This document shows positions 1-4,668 of a stretch of 6,067 nt of DNA, piece by piece. The DNA is taken from positions 1 to 6,067 of the forward strand of contig JAIPGS010000051.1 of NCBI GenBank assembly GCA_021735725.1, read 5' to 3'. The stretch is from Candidatus Babeliales bacterium (GTDB taxonomy: Bacteria > Babelota > Babeliae > Babelales > CAIQNR01). Position numbers and translations under genes: made by a program. Within the stretch, counting starts at the first letter, position 1. Each line of letters starts with the position of its first letter. The notes below the pieces were generated by a model, which saw nothing but the letters and a program-made list of their open reading frames with translations, was not told where the DNA came from and did not search any database.

Positions 1-550
1 CTACAAGAACTTTTTCTGTTAAAAGAGTATGTAAACTACTTTCTATAAAAAGTTCTTGATATAAAATTATTTGAACAATAAAAAATGCTGCGATCGATGT
101 TGGCAATCCTAAGAAAAAAACCGATTGATCTGCAGCTGTAATATTAAAACGAGCCAGACGTAGCAACCCCGCACATACATAAAAAACAAGAGCTATAACA
201 AAAATTCCTGCATGACCAAAATCATGTAAATACCAGCTGTACATTAATACTGCAGGAGCTAAACAAAACGAAATTGCATCACATAAAGAATCGAGCTCTG
301 TCCCTAATTGCCCTTCTGTCCCCAAATAACGAGCAAGTCGTCCATCAAAAGCATCCATAAGTGCCGCTGCCATAATACAGAGACCTGCAAATACAAAATT
401 ACCTTCGATAGTTTTTATAATGGATAAAAATCCAAAAAGAGCATTAGCAAATGTAAAAACAAAAGGTATAGCTTTTTTGAATCGACTATACTTTTGCAAG
501 GAAAAGTATTTTTTAGCCATATACCCCTTTAAAGATTGCAATTTTATCAT
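1..550 (-). CDS. pssA: CDP-diacylglycerol--serine O-phosphatidyltransferase (phosphatidylserine synthase), C-terminus cut by window edge
   Basis: The enzyme transfers phosphatidyl from CDP-diacylglycerol to L-serine, giving phosphatidylserine and CMP, at the inner membrane. 183 residues are visible. The complete CDP-alcohol phosphatidyltransferase signature D-x2-DG-x2-AR-x8-G-x3-D-x3-D is present: D66, D69-G70, A73-R74, G83, D87 and D91, so all metal and substrate aspartates are intact. Hydrophobic stretches at about 27-45, 52-65, 113-130 and 144-168 fit a multi-pass enzyme, and FLGLP (146-150) is typical of the PssA branch. The start is the ATG at 548-550, because GGGAGG sits five bases upstream. 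A second ATG (M11, 518-520) has a poorer site. The start overlaps the psd stop as ATGA, indicating translational coupling. The 3' end lies beyond position 1, so full length is unknown. Family assignment is firm. PssA rather than a PgsA-type enzyme rests on the FxGLP motif and the psd neighbour. Confidence 0.93.
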   Translation of the reverse strand, partial: MIKLQSLKGYMAKKYFSLQKYSRFKKAIPFVFTFANALFGFLSIIKTIEGNFVFAGLCIMAAALMDAFDGRLARYLGTEGQLGTELDSLCDAISFCLAPAVLMYSWYLHDFGHAGIFVIALVFYVCAGLLRLARFNITAADQSVFFLGLPTSIAAFFIVQIILYQELFIESSLHTLLTEKVLV

Positions 551-1194
551 TGCAACCTCCCTAAAACTGTTGTTCCCCCGAACACCCTTTCACCTTCTTG
601 TACAGAAATTTTTGCATTGGAAGGAAGAAAGACTTCCACACGCGAGCCGAACTTGATCATGCCAAATGTATTCCCAGCATGTACAATTTCACCTACCCTA
701 ACCCAACAAACAATCACTCGCGCTATTGTTCCAGCTATTTGCCGTACTTTAACAAGTGTATCTGAACTATTTTTAAAAAGTACATCATTTCGCTCATTAA
801 GTTCCGAACTCTTTGGTAGAAAGGCAAATGCAAACTGTCCAGCATGATATTTTGTTTCTTGAACTGTTCCTGAAAAAGGATGCCAGTTTACATGTACATC
901 TAATGGGGAAAGAAAGATTGCTACTTTTTGAGTAAAATAAGGATCATTCAAAACAGGTTCAACTGAAACAACTTTTCCATCAGCCGGACAAATTATAACA
1001 GAATTATCATGTAATGATTCTTTACATACACGAACAGGGTTTCTAAAAAAATAAAACGAAAAAAGAAAAAGTACAACTGCAAGATACGCAAGTGGCCTAA
1101 AAAAAATAAATCCAACCACCGCAATCGCTGCCAAAATTATAATTATTTCTTTGCCTTGTATCCACAATAAATTGTTCATAAGACCTGATAACAT
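547..1194 (-). CDS. psd: Phosphatidylserine decarboxylase, short (Psd-A type) proenzyme
   Basis: The enzyme decarboxylates phosphatidylserine to phosphatidylethanolamine, using a pyruvoyl group made by self-cleavage of the proenzyme. The 215 residues match the usual length of the short Psd class rather than the longer E. coli type. A hydrophobic N-terminal segment (about 17-50) anchors it in the inner membrane and ends in FFRNP (49-53), a family landmark. CPADGKV (69-75) carries the aspartate for self-cleavage (D72). FLSPLDVHVNWHP (94-106) carries the catalytic-region histidines H101 and H105. NERND (133-137) and FGSRVE (182-187) follow; the Gly183-Ser184 bond is the expected cleavage site, and Ser184 becomes the pyruvoyl of the alpha chain. 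AAAGG (1200-1204) lies five bases before the ATG at 1194. An alternative ATG at 1179 (M6) also has an AGGT upstream. The TGA stop overlaps the pssA ATG, so both are one operon, probably driven from the promoter at 1233-1261. Confidence 0.95.
   Translation of the reverse strand: MLSGLMNNLLWIQGKEIIIILAAIAVVGFIFFRPLAYLAVVLFLFSFYFFRNPVRVCKESLHDNSVIICPADGKVVSVEPVLNDPYFTQKVAIFLSPLDVHVNWHPFSGTVQETKYHAGQFAFAFLPKSSELNERNDVLFKNSSDTLVKVRQIAGTIARVIVCWVRVGEIVHAGNTFGMIKFGSRVEVFLPSNAKISVQEGERVFGGTTVLGRLQ
556..561 (-). promoter_or_regulatory. Shine-Dalgarno of pssA, inside psd
   Basis: GGGAGG on the minus strand, five bases before the ATG at 548-550. It lies within the last codons of psd, so ribosomes finishing psd can restart on pssA. 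It decides the pssA start in favour of 550 over the internal ATG at 520. Confidence 0.8.
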
Positions 1195-1232
1195 AAAAAC
1201 CTTTCTTTAAAATACCTTTTATCGTATTAAAG

Positions 1233-1261
1233 AGTATACCCCTGCTAGGCAGGGGATACAA
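1233..1261 (-). promoter_or_regulatory. Probable psd-pssA promoter with a palindrome in its spacer
   Basis: On the minus strand TTGTAT (1256-1261; three of six matches to TTGACA) and TATACT (1233-1238; five of six matches to TATAAT) are separated by exactly 17 bases (1239-1255). That spacer is a perfect inverted repeat, CCCCTGC-CTA-GCAGGGG. Transcription would start near 1226 and leave a leader of about 30 bases before psd. The -35 is weak, which suits an activated or repressed promoter. The position and the -10 are seen directly; the promoter role is inferred. Confidence 0.5.
1234..1259. repeat. Inverted repeat / hairpin between 1296-2294 gene and psd
   Basis: CCCCTGC (1239-1245) pairs perfectly with GCAGGGG (1249-1255) around a three-base loop. 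GTAT/ATAC extends it to 11 pairs with one bulged base at 1238. It is by far the most GC-rich spot in an AT-rich intergenic stretch. It could be an operator in DNA, or an RNA hairpin ending the transcript of the gene at 1296-2294, whose stop is 36 bases away. As a terminator it is imperfect, because the minus strand continues TATACTCTTTAAT rather than a clean T run. Confidence 0.6.
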
Positions 1262-1295
1262 GCTTTTATACTTTAAGTAAAGGTTTTTTTATATT

Positions 1296-2294
1296 TTAAC
1301 GAGGAGGTAATTCATTCAGATTTTTAATAAGATATAAGAAAATATATTCTTTAATAAGTTTCCATTGAAGCGTTATTTTCTGATTCCATGAAAAACCTTC
1401 CAGAGAAGAAAATGAATGAATATGCAAAATACGTGATAAATCTGAACCATCTTTATAAAGATTTTTTAACTCATTTTCACAACCTGTAAAATTATATTCA
1501 GCACCTGTTTTACGAATACAATAACGAGCAAGATATTCTAATGTTTTTTTATCTTTATCATTTCCCATACAAGTAGTTAACTCATATATTAAACCAGTAG
1601 ATTGTTCTAATTTTTGTATTTCTTTTTCACGTTCTTTTAAACGTTTATTAATTATTGCAAGAATAGCACTCCCATTTCTTTTTTGAGGAGAAAGTATGCT
1701 TGCTGTTTTTCCTGCTATCAATTGTTTAAACTCATTGTAACAACCAATCCCAGCATCAACAGCATCTACACTTTTATCAATCCATGCTTCTAATGTATTT
1801 AATTGTGTTCCATCTGGTAATTCAATTGCATAAAGATCTTTTTCCCATGCAGTTCTTTGCGAATGTATATATTTTTCTTGATATTTATACTGCATCCATT
1901 CAATTCCATCAAAAAGAAACCATGTTCCTAAAGCAGCTGCTGGTATCATTCGAATCAAAACATCTTTATCACCCTTAAGTTTTCCACTCAATAATGAAAC
2001 TCCAACAGTCAATCCAAGTGCTGTTAAACATGTTTTACTTTTCCATGCCCATGAATTTGTAATATAATTTTTTGTATCAGCACAACGGCCAGTAAAATTA
2101 GTCCATGTACGAGAAACAGCATTTCCTATTTCTGGATGTTTATACAGATAAGCAGCCCCAGCTCCCGCAGCTGCAAGTCCTAGTATTGCTTTTGTTTGTA
2201 CTGATGATGCATACAAACTTCCACTCACAGGCTGAGTTGTTTGTATACTCAGACACAAGAAAAAAGCCGTCATAATTTTTTTACTTATCTTCAT
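1296..2294 (-). CDS. Unrecognised exported/membrane protein with coiled-coil segment
   Basis: I do not recognise the family of this 332-residue protein. The N-terminus has a Sec-type signal: lysines at 2, 5 and 6, a hydrophobic core at about 7-17, and possible cleavage after the SGS or YAS stretch (24-30). An Ala/Gly-rich hydrophobic segment follows (about 35-51), then two more (about 88-103 and 113-129), so it is probably membrane-embedded near the N-terminus. Residues 130-330 are hydrophilic and mostly helical, with a charged, coiled-coil-like stretch at 215-235. There are seven cysteines beyond the signal region (71, 89, 185, 242, 259, 272 and the weakly placed C14 in the signal). The ATG at 2294 is the first possible start, because an in-frame TAG lies five codons upstream; AGGG is the only, rather distant, Shine-Dalgarno. 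It has its own strong promoter (2352-2380) and no functional link to psd. Gene reality is well supported by length, signal peptide and promoter. Confidence 0.85.
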   Translation of the reverse strand: MKISKKIMTAFFLCLSIQTTQPVSGSLYASSVQTKAILGLAAAGAGAAYLYKHPEIGNAVSRTWTNFTGRCADTKNYITNSWAWKSKTCLTALGLTVGVSLLSGKLKGDKDVLIRMIPAAALGTWFLFDGIEWMQYKYQEKYIHSQRTAWEKDLYAIELPDGTQLNTLEAWIDKSVDAVDAGIGCYNEFKQLIAGKTASILSPQKRNGSAILAIINKRLKEREKEIQKLEQSTGLIYELTTCMGNDKDKKTLEYLARYCIRKTGAEYNFTGCENELKNLYKDGSDLSRILHIHSFSSLEGFSWNQKITLQWKLIKEYIFLYLIKNLNELPPR

Positions 2295-2332
2295 AATCTT
2301 TAATCCCTAATAATAAAATGACCCATTTACAT

Positions 2333-2349
2333 ACGTATAGAACGTATAG
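2333..2349. repeat. Tandem octamer in the leader of the 1296-2294 gene
   Basis: ACGTATAG occurs at 2333-2340 and again at 2342-2349, one base apart. It lies just downstream of the -10 of the promoter at 2352-2380, across the expected transcription start. It may be chance in AT-rich DNA or a small regulatory site. Confidence 0.4.
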
Positions 2350-2351
2350 TA

Positions 2352-2380
2352 AGTATATCAGCCTCTTATACCCCCGTCAA
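2352..2380 (-). promoter_or_regulatory. Sigma-70-type promoter of the 1296-2294 gene
   Basis: Minus-strand TTGACG (2375-2380; five of six consensus bases) and TATACT (2352-2357; five of six) are separated by 17 bases, the ideal spacing. The predicted start is near 2345, giving a leader of about 50 bases before the ATG at 2294. With the terminator at 2421-2457 directly upstream, the gene is an independent transcription unit. Confidence 0.8.
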
Positions 2381-2420
2381 AAGCCCACTACAAGCTTATT
2401 GAGCTTAAAATTTATATATT

Positions 2421-2457
2421 AAAAATGCCACATTAAGATAAAAACCTTAAAGTGGCA
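2421..2457 (-). terminator. Rho-independent terminator of the 2511-3161 gene
   Basis: On the minus strand TGCCAC-T-TTAAG-type arms (2446-2457 and 2426-2437) form 11 pairs with one A-A mismatch around an eight-base loop. They are followed directly by TTTTT (2421-2425). It starts about 54 bases past the TAA of the 2511-3161 gene and comes before the next promoter, which is where a terminator should be. Confidence 0.8.
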
Positions 2458-2510
2458 CCAATTATATTTAAAAATATGCTTAAAAAGTATATTGTTTAAG
2501 TTATCTCAGA

Positions 2511-3161
2511 TTAACAATTTTTTACAGAATCAATGGCTTCTGCGGCTACGCTTACAGCAGATTCTGCTGATATATCAATCGCATTTGCAAGCTCTTGTGC
2601 GCCTTCAACTACTTTATTCCCGGTTTTTGGAAATAATTCTTTCACATTTTTAGCCAAATATGCGCATGCTTTTTTTACGTGCTCTGAACCTTCAGATGCC
2701 GCTTCTACTGTTTTATTAATTCCTTGAATTGCGATCGCTTTTACAGCTTCTGTATTTTTAGCAGAAGTTTCTGCAACATTTTTAGCAATTTTAACTAAAT
2801 CTTTACTTACAGGAATATAACCAATAAATGGTACTTTTTGATAATAGGCAATAAAATCTTGTTCAGCAACTCTGTTCATATCAGCAACTTCAACACGTTC
2901 ACTTTTGTAATACATATAAGCAAGAAGCGTTAAACTCGCAATAACATACACATGTTCAACTGTTGATACACTTTTTTTTCCTTGATTAAAAATATACGTA
3001 CATCCATTTTTTGTTTTTTCAAGAGAATGAACAGCTCCTGACTGCACTTTAGATAAAAGTGATTTATTTTTATTTTTTTTTGGGGCTGGATAATCTGCAT
3101 GTACAGAATGAAAACCTAAACCTACAATTCCAACCATTAATAACACATGTTTCTTCATCAT
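2511..3161 (-). CDS. Unrecognised small exported protein, membrane-anchored, amphipathic helical C-terminus
   Basis: I do not recognise the family of this 216-residue protein. Residues 1-22 form a textbook signal peptide: MMKK, a hydrophobic core (6-17), and V-H-A at 20-22 as the signal peptidase I site, followed by DYP. A Lys/Asn-rich stretch (28-38) and a hydrophobic segment at about 70-85 follow; the latter is a likely membrane anchor. Residues 120-215 are almost entirely Ala/Lys/Glu/Val with few aromatics. They read as successive amphipathic helices like those in apolipoprotein- or LEA-like proteins, and end in a C-terminal Cys. AGGA lies five bases before the ATG at 3161; the next ATG (3158) is a possible alternative. 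It has its own promoter (3205-3232) and terminator (2421-2457), so it is monocistronic. The helical tail may lie on a membrane surface or self-associate, but that is inference from composition only. Confidence 0.85.
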   Translation of the reverse strand: MMKKHVLLMVGIVGLGFHSVHADYPAPKKNKNKSLLSKVQSGAVHSLEKTKNGCTYIFNQGKKSVSTVEHVYVIASLTLLAYMYYKSERVEVADMNRVAEQDFIAYYQKVPFIGYIPVSKDLVKIAKNVAETSAKNTEAVKAIAIQGINKTVEAASEGSEHVKKACAYLAKNVKELFPKTGNKVVEGAQELANAIDISAESAVSVAAEAIDSVKNC

Positions 3162-3204
3162 AAAATTCCTTTTAAAAAGTATATTATTTTCCTGTTCGAC
3201 CTTA

Positions 3205-3232
3205 AAGATACTGTTATCAGTAACTTTGTCAA
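3205..3232 (-). promoter_or_regulatory. Promoter of the 2511-3161 gene
   Basis: A perfect minus-strand TTGACA (3227-3232) is followed after 16 bases by TATCTT (3205-3210; four of six consensus bases). The -35 overlaps the TGA stop of the upstream oxidoreductase. The leader before the ATG at 3161 is about 40 bases. The arms of a dyad (3213-3240) cover the -35 and part of the spacer. Confidence 0.65.
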
Positions 3233-3240
3233 CTGATTAC
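3213..3240. repeat. Inverted repeat over the promoter of the 2511-3161 gene
   Basis: GTTATCAGT (3213-3221) and ACTGATTAC (3232-3240) are reverse complements at eight of nine positions with ten bases between, so half-site centres are 19 bases apart, about two helical turns. The dyad overlaps the -35 and the end of the oxidoreductase gene. It could be a repressor operator or a weak RNA hairpin after the oxidoreductase; no T run follows on the minus strand. Confidence 0.4.
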
Positions 3241-4425
3241 AGTATCACATTGTTGTTGAAGAATAAGAGATCGTTTTAAAGATGCAAAATGCTCACTATT
3301 TCCAATAAGTAAAAAACCTTGAACGACTAAACTTTTAGCAACAATAAGACGATAAGAATCTGCAGTTTTACGTAATGTTGTAGTATGCGACATACTTATT
3401 TCTTTACAGTTTCCTGTTACATAAAATTTCATCCCAAAAAATTCTGAAAATGCAATAATGGTTACTCCCCCATATTCTTTTTCTATGCCTGCCATATTAA
3501 ATGCTGCACATCCACCCTGCATAAGCGCATCGGGCCAGGTACAACTTTTAACCTCTTTTTTTGTATGTTGATCACATGTTTGAATCACATCACCTGCAGC
3601 AAAAATGTGAGGATCGGATGTCTGCAAAAAAGAGTTTGTAACAACTAAATTATTGTTAATAATTAAACCAGCATCACGTGCTAACTGACTATTAGGTTGA
3701 GCTCCCAATGCACAAACAACCATATCTGCTTGAATTGTAGAACCATCAGAACAGATTACAGAAGTTACAATTCCGTGAGTATGTATAATTTCTTTTACCG
3801 TAGTGTGAGGCACAAACAAAACACCATGCTCTTCCATTTTATTTTGTAAAAAACAAGCCGCATCTTCAGGAACAAGCCGAAATAAAACATGCTTTTGCAT
3901 GTCAACAATAGTAATTTTTTTCACATATCCTAAAAGAGCATCTGCACATTCCATTCCACTTAACCCAGCTCCAATAATAACAACATGTTCTGTTGTTTGT
4001 TTTTGTGCATACTCTAAAATATTTTGAGTATCTTTTAAAGTATAAAACTCAAATACACCTTGAGCATCTATTCCCTTAAGAGGAAGAACTTTTAATGATC
4101 CACCCGTTGCATAAAGAAGTTTATCATACACAAATTCTTTTCCATTGTGCGCGATTATTTTTTTTAACTCTTTATCTATTTTTATAATTTTTGTATTTAA
4201 AACAAGTTCAATGCGAGCATCTTCAAAAAAAGTATCCGATTTGATATTAAGATGTGATATCTCTTTTAATCCTGACAAATATTCTGCTAAAAAACATTTA
4301 TTATACGGAAACTCTGCCTCATCTGAAATACAAATAATTGATGCTTCTTGATCAATCATTCTTAAACGAGCAGCCGCAGCAACACCTGCAGCAGAAGCTC
4401 CAATAATAACAAACTGTTTTTTCAT
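3229..4425 (-). CDS. NAD(P)/FAD-dependent oxidoreductase (pyridine nucleotide-disulfide oxidoreductase superfamily)
   Basis: This 398-residue flavoprotein has two dinucleotide-binding folds. The FAD site is at 7-20 (IIGASAAGVAAAAR, a GxSxxG form with A11-G14). The linker motif YATGG is at 105-109. The NAD(P) site is at 149-159 (IIGAGLSGME, with E159 in the usual place). The second FAD contact is FAAGD (275-279). A shorter C-terminal part, with EFFGMKFYVTG (328-338), resembles the dimer domain of rubredoxin reductase, NirB-type and NADH oxidase/CoA-disulfide reductase relatives. FPYNKCFLAEYL (39-50) places Cys44 where NADH oxidase and CoA-disulfide reductase carry a single active cysteine, but without the following glycine. 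The electron acceptor cannot be named. There is no rhodanese or rubredoxin domain. The start is firm: GAAGGA (4435-4440) precedes the ATG by nine bases, and an in-frame TAG lies three codons upstream. The gene begins 26 bases after the tRNA-Arg with no visible terminator between, so co-transcription is likely. Confidence 0.92.
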   Translation of the reverse strand: MKKQFVIIGASAAGVAAAARLRMIDQEASIICISDEAEFPYNKCFLAEYLSGLKEISHLNIKSDTFFEDARIELVLNTKIIKIDKELKKIIAHNGKEFVYDKLLYATGGSLKVLPLKGIDAQGVFEFYTLKDTQNILEYAQKQTTEHVVIIGAGLSGMECADALLGYVKKITIVDMQKHVLFRLVPEDAACFLQNKMEEHGVLFVPHTTVKEIIHTHGIVTSVICSDGSTIQADMVVCALGAQPNSQLARDAGLIINNNLVVTNSFLQTSDPHIFAAGDVIQTCDQHTKKEVKSCTWPDALMQGGCAAFNMAGIEKEYGGVTIIAFSEFFGMKFYVTGNCKEISMSHTTTLRKTADSYRLIVAKSLVVQGFLLIGNSEHFASLKRSLILQQQCDTVIS

Positions 4426-4451
4426 AACACACTATCCTTCAGTAAAGTATA

Positions 4452-4525
4452 TGCGCCCGACAGGAATCGAACCTGCGACCTACAGATTAGGAATCTGTCG
4501 CTCTATCCTACTGAGCTACAGGCGC
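4452..4525 (-). tRNA. tRNA-Arg, anticodon CCU
   Basis: A full cloverleaf of 74 bases. The acceptor stem GCGCCTG pairs with CGGGCGC (one G-T pair). The D stem is GCTC/GAGC, and the anticodon stem ACAGA/TCTGT encloses TTCCTAA, giving anticodon CCT at 4489-4491 (reads AGG). The variable loop is short, and the T arm is GCAGG-TTCGATT-CCTGT with the invariant TTCGA. The discriminator is A and the CCA end is not encoded, since TATACT follows. A strong promoter (4541-4569) lies nine bases upstream of the predicted start. The oxidoreductase follows at once downstream. Confidence 0.96.
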
Positions 4526-4540
4526 AAAATTTTATGGAAT

Positions 4541-4569
4541 ATTCTAAGATACACAAATAAAAGTGTAAA
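4541..4569 (-). promoter_or_regulatory. Promoter of tRNA-Arg (and probably the oxidoreductase)
   Basis: Minus-strand TTTACA (4564-4569) and TAGAAT (4541-4546) each match five of six consensus bases and are separated by exactly 17. Transcription would start near 4534, nine bases before the mature tRNA end. This short leader is typical of a tRNA gene. No better promoter is seen for the oxidoreductase, though a bare -10-like TATACT lies at 4446-4451. Confidence 0.75.
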
Positions 4570-4668
4570 CAAACTTATCCGCAAGATATATCTTAACCGT
4601 AAAATTAAGAAGAGAAAAGTCATTTTAAGATTATGTTAAGAAAAATAACCAAACAGCAAGAAGGTTTA

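Noticed and set aside
420..847. Plus-strand open frames over psd and pssA
   Set aside because: They are antisense to genes with intact catalytic motifs, have atypical composition, and have no promoter or Shine-Dalgarno.
2491..2520. Hairpin ATTGTTTAA...TTAACAAT followed by T6 on the plus strand
   Set aside because: All A-T pairing with a bulge, overlapping the stop of a minus-strand gene, and no plus-strand gene to terminate. The GC-containing terminator at 2421-2457 explains the region better.
2533..2727. Plus-strand open frame rich in Ala/Ser/Thr
   Set aside because: It is the shadow of the Ala-rich helical tail encoded on the minus strand.
2480..3186. Shared TTAAAAAGTATATT on both sides of the 2511-3161 gene as possible element ends or flanking repeats
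   Set aside because: A short A/T string in AT-rich DNA, with no transposase, no terminal inverted repeats and a coherent promoter-gene-terminator layout.
4446..4451. TATACT as a separate promoter for the oxidoreductase
   Set aside because: No -35 at suitable spacing; the hexamer there falls in the tRNA T arm and matches the consensus poorly.
4451..4639. Plus-strand open frame beginning RPTGIEPATYRLG
   Set aside because: It is the antisense translation of the tRNA-Arg, a well-known false protein in databases; there is no ribosome site or other support.
4641..4664. Possible terminator after the DUF2207 gene (AACC...GGTTATTTTT on the minus strand)
   Set aside because: Only four base pairs around a 12-base loop; too weak to call despite the T run.
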